DNA from: Latrodectus hesperus | Lineage: Eukaryota; Arthropoda; Arachnida; Araneae; Theridiidae | Assembly: GCA_037975125.1 (NCBI GenBank) | Contig: CM075862.1 | Coordinates: 58,079,279 to 58,143,278 of the forward strand | Reading direction: 5' to 3' | Length of the DNA: 64,000 bases | In this document: one piece after another, positions 1 to 14,619 of the stretch | Layout of the letters: every line of letters begins with the position of its first letter | Position numbering within the stretch: the first letter of the stretch is position 1 | Program-made: the position numbers and the translations under genes | Notes under the pieces: generated by a model | Seen by the model: the letters and a program-made list of their open reading frames with translations, nothing else | Databases searched by the model: none | Told to the model about the DNA's origin: nothing

Positions 1-111
1 TTCGTTAAAATAAATTACAGAACAATTAACTTTAAATTGTTCTGTAATTTCCAAACTGTCCAAAATTACAGAGTAAATTAATCACGAAAAAAGTCATAAT
101 TAATATATATA

Positions 112-1338
<1,227 letters not shown>

Positions 1339-1339
1339 A

Positions 1340-1559
<220 letters not shown>

Positions 1560-1951
1560 CAATTTTTCGGTCACTGTTCTTCTCATTGTTCGACAACGGA
1601 AATACAATGAAATGGATGCATTTAAACTAATGCTGTGTCACAGTAATCAGATAACGATTAAGTAACTATTAATGCCAAAAATAAAATTGGTGATCTGGTA
1701 AATTGGAACATGAATGTTTGGTAGTGGAAAAAGGAGCTTGAGTAACGTAAATTTTAATTTTGCTCTTAATTGAGTTATGCAAATATGAAACAAAGGAAAG
1801 TTCAAGATTAATATTTCCCAAGAGTAATTAAATAATTGCTTTCATTCATGTTTCTTTTTTTAAAAGTCAGCTATAAGTTACACATTTTTAAAAATCATTT
1901 ATTATTTCAATATTTTTTTTAAATTTCGCAGATTATATTCATAATAATAAT

Positions 1952-4016
<2,065 letters not shown>

Positions 4017-4029
4017 CCAAATAAAACCA
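4017..4029. repeat. SINE target-site duplication, left copy
   Basis: ccaaataaaacca here matches ccaaatgaaacca at 4257-4269 (12 of 13). The two copies bracket the tRNA-derived element exactly, as expected for insertion by LINE machinery. Confidence 0.75.
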
Positions 4030-4182
4030 TTTATTTTTATTTTATTACATTACATATATTCAGACTTGTATGCTTGATTCTTGAGATCCGCTTGTAAGTC
4101 TTCGTCGATAATAGGACAAATAGCACAATGACAGGTGTACAACCACAGAAGAATAACGAAGGAAACACCCAGGGCCATGGTG

Positions 4183-4193
4183 GGAATCGAACC
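4183..4193 (-). promoter_or_regulatory. Pol III B box of the SINE
   Basis: Minus-strand GGTTCGATTCC matches the B-box consensus exactly and forms the T-arm of the tRNA-like head. Confidence 0.8.
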
Positions 4194-4235
4194 CACACTC
4201 CTACGCTCTCAAGCGATTAGCGGTGATGCTTTAGA

Positions 4236-4246
4236 CCACTCAGCCA
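4236..4246 (-). promoter_or_regulatory. Pol III A box of the SINE
   Basis: Minus-strand TGGCTGAGTGG matches the A-box pattern, about 43 nt upstream of the B box. That spacing fits a class II tRNA-type internal promoter. Confidence 0.75.
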
Positions 4247-4256
4247 CGGAGCACCC

Positions 4257-4269
4257 CCAAATGAAACCA
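4257..4269. repeat. SINE target-site duplication, right copy
   Basis: ccaaatgaaacca, one mismatch from the copy at 4017-4029. Confidence 0.75.
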
Positions 4270-5573
4270 AAAATATTAACTAAACCAGTTATATTGCTTG
4301 AAATAATTTCTTTATAATTTGCATGTCAGTAAGATTTTGATGAAACTAAGTTTTGATGTGGTAGAATATATTTCTTTCAAAGGCAGACAATGAATATGGT
4401 TATCACCTGAAAAATTTCAACAAGAACAGATAATTAGTTTAATTGTTTATTGCGAATAGAAATAAAAGATTAAAATATTAAATATACAGAGAAATTAAGT
4501 TCATCATTAAAATTTGTACAAAAATAAATAAATATTTATACTCTAAAATGACTAATAAAAATAGTGAAGTCAAAAAAGGATAAATGTTTCTTGAAAATTA
4601 ATGTATCCCTTTTATGGTAGTGCTGTATATTACCTAGATGTAATAGATTTATGACGTTTTTAACTTACCTAATGGTTAGAAGTTTATTCAGAACTTTTTT
4701 TGGATACTTGTCAACACATTAGTAAACAGCTAAGGAAATAAAACCATGGAAAATTAGTTTAAACACATTTAAATATCGACATTATGACATTTTAATGCAA
4801 GTAGCTCATTTTTACTGACACTAAAAGAAAAAAGACAAATTAAGAAAGACATATGTTTATTTTTAAATATTCTGAGTTCATAACTGGAAGATAGTTCATA
4901 AATTACTGTAAACGCTCTCTTACCAATGCAGGCAATATTATGTCATGTGAACAACAAGATAAATAAAATATTGCGTTGTTTAATATTTTCATTATAGAAT
5001 TCTGTAAAAAATTTGGAATTAAAATTTTAAAAATTACTCAGTGGAATACTTTCTTTGCACAGTGAAAATTCTGGTGTTTGCTTAGAATCTAGTTCAATGT
5101 TTTAACAGAATTTACAATACATATATTTCTTTTCATGAATCAAGGTACAAAATTTAAAAAGCTTTAGTTCTGCTGAGATAGTATCTAGAAAACATGTCCT
5201 TGTCACTTATACTTAATTGTATAAGAATATGGTAGGGAAAATTATGTTCAAAATCCAACAATGTAATAAATATTGAATATTATCAATAGGTCAATAAGTA
5301 GAATAAATATAATTCTGAAGATGTGTTAAGCACATCGAAAACTTTAAAAAATAACTAGACCTCATTTGACCTAATGTTAAACAAATGTAAACTTAATAAA
5401 AAAGGTTCAGTTATCAATTCTTTCAAAAAGAACAATTTATTTGCAGAATGGATGGGTCCAAGAAATGCTTAAAATCAAATATTGAAGAAGCGATATCATT
5501 ATGTTTTCCGGTTAAAAATTATAACTCATAGATAATTTTAATATTTTCATATCATATTTCAAGAAAACCAAAA
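4270..5573. other. Gene-free AT-rich DNA
   Basis: No coding region, RNA gene or repeat recognised. Confidence 0.6.
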
Positions 5574-5827
5574 ATCCATTCACTTAATACTTGCAAATTA
5601 CACTCCCTCTAATTTAACTTAGCATACAATACATTAAAAATTATATATATATTCTAGAAAAAATTTGTCCTTATTTTGCAAGATTTTGTGCAGTGCAGAA
5701 AAATTCATTCACTTAATAATTGAAAATGACACTCCCTCTAATTTAACTTAGCATGCAATACATTAAAAATTATATATTCTAGAAAAGATTTTTCTTGTCT
5801 TTGCAGGAATATGTGCAATGCAAGAAT
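5574..5827. repeat. Tandem duplication, two units of about 125-129 bp
   Basis: Unit 1 (5574-5702) and unit 2 (5703-5827) both run from at(c/t)cattcacttaata through cactccctctaatttaactt and attctagaaaa to a GTGCARTGCA-like end. They differ by scattered substitutions and small indels, so the duplication is not recent. No coding potential. Confidence 0.85.
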
Positions 5828-8369
5828 TTGATAGAACATGATACAAATTTACCTTCTGAAAAGCCAGTATAAACTAAACGTTATCATGCTTCCAAAACAG
5901 AATATTATTTCGGAAACAGATTGAGATCGCGAGTATGTTGAAGATGCAATTTACAGAACCTAATTTCTTGTTTTACATAACCAGTAAGCCAATTTGTAAC
6001 TTCTCGAAAAAAATCCTAGACCTTGTAATGAATAACGGTGAGAAAACTCGTTACTATTATTCAAATTCAAATATAAATGGAATAGTAATTGTTGCTATAT
6101 CAAAATTTGCAAATCACACTGAATATAAAATATAGATGTATGCTTATTTCATTACGAATTTTCATTTGATAGAACATTGAAAACGGCTCTAAGAATGCAA
6201 AATACTCTAATAAACTAAATTCGAAATTGCTAAAAAGCACCGATTATCATAATTTATCAAGCCTTGATATTATAACTTTTTTTTTATTTTAAATCAAGAA
6301 GAAAATGGTAATCAACTGAATCAAGCATATAATAAAATTCAAGACCAAACTTAATGGGAAGGCCATAAAAATGGTATTTTTAGAGTTTTATGCTAAATAC
6401 TTATATCAACTAATTCGATTTGTGCTACAAGTACTAGTAGAATGTAACATAGTGGTTATTTGCATCTAAAACTTGGATTCTCCATTACTACAGTTTTGAC
6501 AAATTTATCCAAAGCAAAATGTGAAATTTGCAACTGATTGGAATGGTTTTTCTGAAAGAATATTTAAAAATGTGAAAACAAAGTTATCTACCCAAACATT
6601 ACTATTGAGTTCAAATTTTAACAAATAAATTATATTTCAAAAAGTTTAATCCAAATTAAATATCAAATTTGTGCATCTAAAAGATAAAAAAAAGTTTATA
6701 CACAGTTCAGAAGTTCACTGAAAAAGAACAACAATATTAAAACACAGAAAAAGAATGTCAAACAGTTATCTGTCAAATTAATTCATTGAATGTTATAAAA
6801 GTGTGTGATCCAAGAATCAATATTAAATATCCTAGGAAAGTTTATCAATTAGTAATTTTAATGCCTAATTTTGCATTTTATTTCCTAAACATTGTAAACC
6901 TTTAGAAACTGTAAAAAGACAATGCAGATTTTTTATGTGATGTAATAATGCATTGTAATATAGCACAATCAGTTTGTGTCTTATTCAAGCATATACTATC
7001 AATGTATTGTATGTATTTGCTATTTTTCTAACACAATCTTCAAATGGTACGTCATGCTATATAACACTTCCCTCTATCTAACCAATATAAAACTGGGTGC
7101 TTATAATCAAGTTTATTTTGAGTCTTTAAAAATATCCTATTTAGCAATCTTAGTGCAATATATTTTCATTATTATTTCTTGTAATATTAGAGTGTCTGTA
7201 AAATATTGTATATTTTAATAATAATAATATTTATAATCATACATAAAAACAAATAAATCATTTTAGAAAATGAAAATAATTTCTTAATTCTGTACAAGCT
7301 CAATATTTATAATATTAACGTTAGAAATTCTAGAAACTGGTTTTATTTTGAATAAAAAGTGAAAAAATGTAATATTGACTTCTGAACGAATACTTGCTAA
7401 ATGAATTGACTAATTGCAAAATGTATCTTCTTAAAGTCTCTAATAATAAATTTCAACATAATTTAAACTAAGTAAATACCTTCTAAATATAGTTAACAAT
7501 TGAAAAATTTATTTTGATTGCATTTTCAACTGAATTCAGTTGATTGAAAGAGGAATAATTAAGATACTAAACAATACGATCCTTTAAATAAGGGATTAAA
7601 TTCATTTATTTTGAGCAATTCTCTGTAATGTTTCCTGATATGTTTCTGCTTATACTATTATTTTACTTTATGAATATTTTACCAGACGATTTTATAGGGT
7701 ATAGCTTAATAAATGTGTACTAAGAATTGTAGTGAAATTCGTAAATAAAGTAAGCGAAAATTGTGTGTTCTTTGTTAAGTACTGAAATTAAAATTCAAGG
7801 AAATAGGTTTACTTTATTTCCTTGATGAATTTCCTTCATTTCCTTGATTAAATGTATTTCCTTGATAACTGTTTGCATTTCACATTGTTATCTTTTTAGC
7901 ATGTAATCAATACTTTACAATGATTTCCCTGCAAGGAATTAAGTAGTTTCAGCCTATAATAAATATATAATTCTTAATGAAAAACACATTTATCCCAATA
8001 AACACATTATCAATATAAATAAAAGTGTATTCATAATTATTTTAGTTCACTGAAACAATATTGAAATATCTGCCATTTAAATTTATCTGTGATAATGACT
8101 AATAAATATACTTTGTAGTTTTTATATCATAGCGTGTGTGTCACGTATTACAAAGAATAAACATTAAAAAATGCTTTTTGATTAAATGTAGTTTATAGCT
8201 GTAAGAAGTTTTGATTTATCTGTGAAATGTATTTACATCACAGTTAAATCCATTTTCATAAGAAAAGTTTTTCCTTTAAAACTAAATAAATAACACTAAA
8301 TATTAGAATTATATAACTAAAACAAAGGCAATTAAAATTATCGTAATTTTACTGGCCTAAAATTTCTAG
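5828..8369. other. Gene-free AT-rich DNA
   Basis: Only short open frames (for example 5935-6135 and 6976-7218) with no recognisable domain and an amino-acid composition expected of AT-rich noise. If 8370-8467 is an exon, this could be intron. Confidence 0.55.
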
Positions 8370-8467
8370 GCCATCAATGAACACAATCTATTGGCTGATT
8401 ACCTGTGCCGGCCCGGTTCAATTTGGCCTGCATTTATCAGTGGTCATAATGAGAGGAGCAAGGGCAG
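8370..8467 (+). other. Candidate isolated exon (unidentified)
   Basis: This 98-nt segment is much less AT-rich than its surroundings. It is preceded by ttctag at 8364-8369 (acceptor-like) and followed by GTGAGC from 8468, giving CAG|GTGAGC, a close donor match. Two of the three forward frames are open throughout: one starts A-I-N-E-H-N-L-L and the other S-M-N-T-I-Y-W-L-I. I do not recognise either peptide. The acceptor lacks a strong pyrimidine tract. It could equally be a non-coding exon, a fragment of an unrecognised repeat, or chance. No partner exon was found in this window. Confidence 0.25.
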
Positions 8468-8691
8468 GTGAGCCTCAGCTCTCTGCTGGTAGTTTTTATT
8501 TAATAGGTACATCTACATAATTTACTTAGCATTCTTATATGATGTATATTTAGTGGTTTCATTTTATCAAAATTTTCTATAATATTAATTATTGAGTTAT
8601 TGTGCCTATGTTTATCGATTAAAAACTATTTTTGAACTTTTATATTTTACACACAATCGTTATTATCATAATTTATATTTATATTATGATA

Positions 8692-8801
<110 letters not shown>

Positions 8802-8802
8802 T

Positions 8803-9844
8803 TCGTGTCACGATGTATGTTCCCGATAAACTCCAAAACTACTGAACTGATTTTGATAAAATTTTGTAACCATTTATAATATGGTCCAACTTAAAAGATA
8901 GAATAGTTTTTATCTCTTAATTATTGATCTCAATATTTATTATACGACATTAGTGTTTATTTATTGGTTAGTTCTGTAAGTTCCTAATAGATGGCGGCTT
9001 AGCATCTAAGTTGCACAGGTATTCGGCAGATGTCAACGTGTTTATTTTAATAGAATAATACCATCTTCGAGAAATTTACCGTGCGTGCGCAAGCGCGTGA
9101 TTAATTATAGAATTTACATATATTTTCATGATGTATAATCATACTATAACAATTTTTCGTGAATCATTTTCATAATTATACTTTGTATTGTGTTATTACT
9201 GTGCGGTGTTCAGTTTGAATATTTTTAATATTATAAATAGTAAAATAAAATTTTATTTATTACTGTTTTTCTCTACTAATTTTCATACCACCTCGAAAAC
9301 ATGTAGGTATTTCTTGATAGACTTTAATTTTTTTATTTTTATTTTATAATTTGATAATTATTAATTTATTCAGCAGTACATTTTGATCTAATTTATTTAT
9401 TCAAATGATAAATTCTTTTAATTTTTCTTTATTTCAGTATAATGCCGCGGAAAAATTTTTTAGTTTTAATAATTTAAAATTGAAAAAATAATAGTTTGAT
9501 GTCAATGTTATCTACCTCATTTATAACAATTTATTTTTAGATGCTTTTAATTTATATAGTATATTTTATAAGTAAGTCACTGATTACAAACTATAATTTA
9601 ATATAAGATGAATAAAATGCAAATTCAGAAAGTATATGTTGATTTGTGCTTAATTTCAAAATTTCGATACTTTACCTATTACTTTTAAATTTTGGTGAAA
9701 CGTTTTATTTTCAATCTCATATGAATGAACCTTTTTTAAATTTTTTTAGAAAATATTAATTTGATTGTACCAAGGAGATAGTAAAAAGTTGATTCAATGT
9801 GTTATAATTACTCAGCCACTGCAACACGTGGCTGGGTCAGCTTG
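8803..9844 (+). mobile_element. Helitron B, non-autonomous copy
   Basis: Best-preserved termini of the family. The 5' end is TCGTGTCACGATG at 8803. At the 3' end a 7-bp stem CAGCCAC (9813-9819) pairs with GTGGCTG (9828-9834), followed by 10 nt ending in CTTG at 9844. The interior is colinear with copy A (inverted relative to it) and diverged by many substitutions. No coding capacity is left. It is flanked by (TA)n on its 5' side. On its 3' side only 8 bp of TA remain before the mariner element, and the TA tract resumes on the far side at 11783. Confidence 0.85.
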
Positions 9845-9852
9845 TATATATA

Positions 9853-10135
9853 CAGGGTGATTATAAAAAAACTTTGCCAACATCTGCACTTCTAGCGTCC
9901 ATTCTATTTAACCGATCAAGATGATACTTCAAATATAGTTCGTTTGAGATATGCGCTCGAGATTCTGTGAATGGCAACACAGTGGCCCTCGCGGTTACAG
10001 TTATAGTGACAGAAACTCGAAATTTTCGAAAGGCAACGCCTACTTTTTACCATCGCAAAATGTTCAGCACATGCGAAAACCCTAAATAGCGTTGAAACAG
10101 TACCGATATGTCCGAAAACCGACGTGTTATACACA
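9853..10135 (+). repeat. Left terminal inverted repeat of the mariner-like element
   Basis: Matches the reverse complement of about 11500-11782 with scattered substitutions and a small length difference in the poly-A run near the tip. Similarity fades past about 10135. A translated frame at 9916-10272 is just this repeat and the transposase antisense. Confidence 0.85.
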
Positions 10136-10237
10136 TACAAACAGTTCTTCAAGGCGCAAGGAGGAATAATGCATACGACAGAGACAAGACACTGCTCAAT
10201 GATGAGAACACATAGAGAAAAAAAATCTTTATTAATT

Positions 10238-11317
10238 TCAAACATTTTCCACATGAGTGTCATCACAGGCAATTACGCATTGCATGCGGGAGACGGTGGA
10301 CAATGTCGCTGCACGCAACATGGCACGAGGGATGTTTCCAATCTCAAGCCGTATAGAATTCTTTAAGTCCGACAATGTTTGAGGATTGCACAGATAAACT
10401 CTGGATTTGAGATAGCCCCAAAACCAGAAATCCATAGGCGTCAGATCTGGGGATCGCGCAGGCCACGGAAAAGGATAATAGCGTGAGATGATGCGATCAC
10501 CAAAATGCTGATCCAGGAGCCTTTTAACTGACCTCGCTATATGTGGAGGTGCGCCATCTTGCATCCAAACAATGTCATTGAGTGCATTCAGCCGACGCAA
10601 CTCCGGTAAGACATAATTTTTCAGCATGGCTGCATACCGAGGGCCCGTTACAGAACATGTTGCAGGGCCAGTCGGGGTCGTTTCCTCAAAGAAGAACGGG
10701 CCCAGAACAAATGTAGCTGTAATGCCGCACCACGCAGTCACTTTGGCGTCAAATAATGGTACTGGCGCCACAGCTTGAGGATTCGTCTCTCCCCAGTGCA
10801 CACAATTCTTTGTGTTAATGCTGCCATTTAAGGTGAAATGCGCCTCGTCTGTCCATAGTATGCGAAGTGGCCAGTCGTTATCCTCATCATATCGTAACAA
10901 AAATGCATTTGCGAAGTCCAGACGTTGTTGTGGGTCACCCGGCTCCAACATCTGGACGCGCTGGAACCGATAGGGAAACATGTGAAGTACCGAGCGCAAG
11001 AGCTTGCGGACCATTGACTTCGGAATATCCAACACGCGCGCTATGCCTCTTGCGGTTTCTGTGTGTCCTGCAGTCACTGTATGGTGCACTTCCATGACAA
11101 CGTCCTCAGAAACAGTTGGCCATCCGGAGCGCTGGTTGTCACAGGTGCAGCCTGTATCTTCGAATTTCCGCACTAAATCACGCAGAGCTTGCAGAGTACA
11201 TGGGCTGCGTCGTTGTCGATGATTGCGGCGATACACACGCAAGGCTTCCGCAGCGTTCATCCCATTTTGGTAATAAAGTTTGATCAATTCACCGCGAACT
11301 TTCCTAGGAAGACTCAT
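10238..11317 (-). CDS. Mariner-like transposase (DD41D), full length
   Basis: A 359-residue DNA transposase that should bind the flanking inverted repeats and move the element by cut and paste into TA sites. The N-terminal part (about 1-110) has two helix-turn-helix-like stretches, with the basic RRNHRQRR near 30-37 and the conserved GIARVLDIPKSMV around 91-103. The catalytic core shows D157 (WTDEAHF), D254 (QDGAPPH) and D296 (SPDLTPMDFW). There are 41 residues between the second and third Asp, so the triad is DD41D rather than the DD34D of classic mariners. The length is normal for the superfamily, no stop or frameshift is visible, and the ATG precedes MSLPRKVRGELIKLYY, a typical start. Coding DNA is clearly less AT-rich than the window, consistent with a recent arrival. 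Similar proteins are common in arthropods. Activity is inferred only from intactness. Confidence 0.93.
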   Translation of the reverse strand: MSLPRKVRGELIKLYYQNGMNAAEALRVYRRNHRQRRSPCTLQALRDLVRKFEDTGCTCDNQRSGWPTVSEDVVMEVHHTVTAGHTETARGIARVLDIPKSMVRKLLRSVLHMFPYRFQRVQMLEPGDPQQRLDFANAFLLRYDEDNDWPLRILWTDEAHFTLNGSINTKNCVHWGETNPQAVAPVPLFDAKVTAWCGITATFVLGPFFFEETTPTGPATCSVTGPRYAAMLKNYVLPELRRLNALNDIVWMQDGAPPHIARSVKRLLDQHFGDRIISRYYPFPWPARSPDLTPMDFWFWGYLKSRVYLCNPQTLSDLKNSIRLEIGNIPRAMLRAATLSTVSRMQCVIACDDTHVENV

Positions 11318-11499
11318 ATCGTTGGCATGTGCGAGTTCCCGAATGACGACTTCGCATACCCGCTTGGTATTTTATAGGTTTCCTACGCTGAATATCTGGT
11401 GACCGGCGTTCTGTGATTGGTTTCTTGACTCTGTCACATGCAAATTTATTGCGTGCGCCCAGATCGTGTTTTATTGGCCGGTTTTCAGAACTCTTTTTT

Positions 11500-11779
11500 G
11501 TGTTTGCAGAACACGTCCGTTTTTAGACATATCAGTATCGTTTCAACTCTATTTAGGGTTTTCGCATGTGCTGAACATTTTGCGATGGTAAAAAGTAGAC
11601 GTTGCCATTCGAAAATTTCGAGTTTCTATCACTATAACTGTAACCGCGAGGGCCACTGTGTTGCCATTCACAGAATCTCGAGCGGATATATCAAAAGAAC
11701 TATATTTGAAATATCATCTTGATCGGTTAAATAGAATGGACGCTAGAAGTGCAGATGTTGGCAAAGTTTTTTTTTCACC

Positions 11780-11782
<3 letters not shown>
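11500..11782 (-). repeat. Right terminal inverted repeat of the mariner-like element
   Basis: Inverted copy of 9853-10135. The transposase start codon lies about 180 bp inside it, so the promoter is presumably in or near this arm (inference). The open frame at 11438-11722 is part of the repeat, not a gene. Confidence 0.85.

Positions 11783-11834
<52 letters not shown>
11783..11834. repeat. (TA)n microsatellite, distal part
   Basis: Continuation of the TA tract split by the mariner insertion; the proximal part is 9845-9852. Confidence 0.95.
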
Positions 11835-11839
<5 letters not shown>

Positions 11840-13078
11840 GTTTATATTCATAAAATTATACAGATAAAATTCTCTTTTATTTTAATTAAACTGATATTAA
11901 TTTTTGAATGCTATAAATAATTTTGTTGATTTCAAAAAATGACTATAATGATTCAAATTAATTAACAATTAAACAAATTTTCAAACTAATTAGCATAATT
12001 TTTTGAAAATATAAAAAAATTATTTATTTTGGATATTAAAGAATAGGTGGTTTTTCTGTTTTCATATTATGTTTTTATAATAAAGAATGATATAAGCAAC
12101 TGAGTTCGAACTATGTTTCAAATATATACTTTAAAGTTTTCCGAGTAATAATAATTTAGAACACTTTAAACTATTACAAATGTGAATAAAAATAGAAAAA
12201 CGCAAGCAGTTCAATGCATTTACAATTGTACATTTTCTTGAAGCAGGTTCTCACCATTTACGAGTAAACTATGACATTAGTTAAATGAGCCGTGCTTGTT
12301 TAGAAAACGTTTTCCCTAGTCGTGATTTTACACCAATCATTCAAATCTGGGAGTTGAACTAGAAGATTTGCAGTGAAGCTAGTTGTCCAGAAGCTCGAAA
12401 AATTTGATTAACTAACAGAAATCTTTTCCCCAGTTAACTCAGGAAAACCAGTTATAGGGCTATTACATGAGATATATGTTGTTTTGAAATAATCGCTTGT
12501 TAAGGTATGTCTAAACTGTGGAATGACAGTTTTCAGAATATTTTAATTTATGAATACAAAAATGTGAAACACAAAATAATACCAAATATACCAAAGTGAA
12601 AAATTTCCTTCTTCACATCTGCAACTTGAACACCGCTTATAATTTTGAGGAAAAAGTACCTTCGTAAAGCAAAACTGCTCAGAATATTTTGAAAAAATAT
12701 CATTTGTGAAATTTTTGCAAGATAGTGGTATTTCATACAACATACGCAATTTCTGAATTGATTTTTTTTAAATTTTTCACTAGAGCAAAACAAACTCCAA
12801 ATTTTTAGTTGATGTACCACTCTTCATAAATTTTTCATCATTTTCTATAAACAATTTATTTACTTAGATTATATTGTTTGAACATTAAATACTAATTAAC
12901 ATTTCTTTGGAAATAAATGTAATTTGATAAGTCAATGAAAAATAATTTAGAACTAATTAGAAAATAACTAGAAAATAACTAGAAAATAGTATAGTATATT
13001 CACTCCGCTAGAAAATGTTTTACCACTTTTGGCTATTCTCGAAATATTATTTAAACAAGGACACCTATAGTTTGTATT
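11835..13078. other. Gene-free AT-rich DNA
   Basis: No recognisable gene. A short aactagaaaat tandem repeat (three units) lies near 12955-12990. Overlapping minus-strand frames at 12543-12820 have no recognisable domain. Confidence 0.55.
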
Positions 13079-13452
13079 CACAACACAGTCCAGCGTTTAA
13101 TAGATGATGTGCTGCTGCCGGTAACACTCTTCTTCCTTCAGGGGGTGTCCAATGCACTCTATCAGCAGGATAAAGCCCGAACGCACATTGCTCGCATCAG
13201 TCTACATAACCTTCAAATATTACAGCTGCTTCCCTGGCCAACGTACGCACCAGATCTCTTACCAATCAAACATGTTTGAAATAATATTGGATGCCATTTG
13301 CAGACTCTGCAACTGCAGAAGACGAAAATTGTCAAATGGTTAACAGGGAATGGATAGTCATTCCTCAGGACGCCTTCCATACTCTCATTGACTCCGTGCC
13401 TAAACGTATTGCTTCATGCTTTGCCGTCCACGTTGTTCCTACAACCTATTGA
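13079..13452 (+). pseudogene. Tc1-like transposase, C-terminal relic
   Basis: One frame from about 13079 reads VQRLIDDVL, then ALYQQDKARTHIARISLH (second catalytic Asp region), then LLPWPTYAPDLLPI, the hallmark of Tc1 transposases. The expected PIEH/PIEN glutamate is a lysine (PIKHV) and a TGA follows. Farther on, in another frame, comes the normal C-terminal signature DAFHTLIDSVPKRIASCFAV up to a stop at 13450-13452. With a lost catalytic Glu, a stop and a frameshift, it is dead. The N-terminal half and inverted repeats were not found, so this is a fragment. Confidence 0.8.
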
Positions 13453-14443
13453 CAAGACCATGTTCTCACTCTGTATTATACATATCATTTCGAAGTACAG
13501 AATACTTATTGTTCGTTTCTGTCTCTCTCTCTCTGTTTATCGAGTTTCGTGTCTTTCTTGCCTTTTCTTCTTGGTGTTGGATTTTATACGTCGGACTGTG
13601 TAGTTTAAGTCATTTTATGCTTCCTTAAAATATTTTCGATTGTGTTTCTCAAGTATGGTAATACTGAAAATTGAATTCGAGGATAATTTTTGCTTTATTA
13701 TCATAATGCAATCCAATTTCCTCAAATAAAAAAGAATATCTAAATAATCATTAGCATTATTTTCTAATCAGTTTTATTTTGTATTATAAAATTTTGATCC
13801 AGTTTATCTGTGCGATATTTTTTATAACATTTTGGATTGCGTTTCGTATATGTATGTCTTCTATGTATCTTTTAGGCTTTTCTCATGGAATAATTTTATT
13901 AATGTTTGTGAGAAAATAACAAATTATTTTTCATCAACATATGAAATAATTTCTATGTTGATGCAGACTATTATTTTATCCATTTTAATTTATAGTTTTT
14001 TTAATGTTTCTTTACAAATACTATTAGTGGTACCAATTCATACATAAAATCAAAAAACTAAACATCGTTCTGATACTACGTGAATAGTTATCCGTGGATG
14101 TAAAACACGAGTTGAGTTTTTATATCAATGAATAAGTGGGGTTGACTTTCATGTATTATTTTGTAAATTTACATCAATTAATATACAAATATATTATAAT
14201 TTTTCAAATTTTTCAATTTTTTTACAATATCAAATATTTTCCCATTAGAAACGAGATTAAATGAGTATTTTAGCTATTTTCATGACTGAAATACCAGGTA
14301 ACAAAAATAAACATGATAAAAATTTTACTGAAAAAATTTCTTATATTGGTTTCTGAACAAATGAATGTAAGTGGTGTGTTTCCAGTTTTCAGAAGCAGCA
14401 TAAAGCATATTAACTATAATAAGTGTGTGTGCTTAAATTCAAT

Positions 14444-14446
<3 letters not shown>
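13453..14446. other. Gene-free AT-rich DNA
   Basis: Short open frames near 13388-13628 and 13832-14047 have low-complexity hydrophobic translations without recognisable motifs. Confidence 0.5.

Positions 14447-14481
<35 letters not shown>
14447..14481. repeat. Short (TA)n tract
   Basis: About 35 bp of TA upstream of the reverse-transcriptase relic. Confidence 0.9.
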
Positions 14482-14485
<4 letters not shown>

Positions 14486-14619
14486 ACAGTATATCCGAAA
14501 TTCCATAGAAAACCAGTTAAATTTCGGTTCGGTTCATTACATGTGGAAGCAACACATATGCAGACAAATTTGGTAATCTATTTTCTTATTATTTAAATAT
14601 AATCTTAAATAACATTACT

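Larger units (their letters stand above)
4030..4256 (-). mobile_element. tRNA-derived SINE
   Basis: On the minus strand the element opens with a tRNA-like head (about 80 nt) and continues into a tRNA-unrelated body of about 140 nt. It ends in an A-rich tail (AATAAAATAAAAATAAATGG, at the low-coordinate end). The head has a D-arm with A box TGGCTGAGTGG, a short stem-loop CGCT-TGAG-AGCG that looks like the long variable arm of class II (Ser/Leu) tRNAs, and a T-arm GTGGG-TTCGATT-CCCAC. The anticodon stem does not pair, and the 3' acceptor strand does not complement the 5' one, so it is not a working tRNA. A near-perfect 13-bp target duplication flanks it. It is considerably less AT-rich than its surroundings. 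No protein is encoded. Confidence 0.8.
9853..11782 (-). mobile_element. Mariner-like (DD41D) transposon, apparently complete
   Basis: A 1930-bp element with termini CAGGGTG...CACCCTG, flanked by TA at 9851-9852 and 11783-11784, as expected for the IS630/Tc1/mariner superfamily. The terminal inverted repeats are unusually long, about 280 bp. It encodes one uninterrupted transposase on the minus strand (10238-11317). It sits inside a TA microsatellite, 8 bp from the end of Helitron B, so it inserted after that Helitron. The two arms are still highly similar, suggesting a fairly young insertion. Confidence 0.92.

Noticed and set aside
4174..4256. Functional tRNA gene
   Set aside because: Anticodon stem and acceptor ends do not pair, and it continues into a SINE body and A-rich tail within target duplications.
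9916..10272. Minus-strand 118-codon frame, and the similar plus-strand frame at 11438-11722
   Set aside because: Both are translations of the mariner inverted repeats; they mirror each other because of the repeat symmetry.
10867..11377. Plus-strand frames antisense to the transposase
   Set aside because: Shadows of the minus-strand transposase; no recognisable motif.
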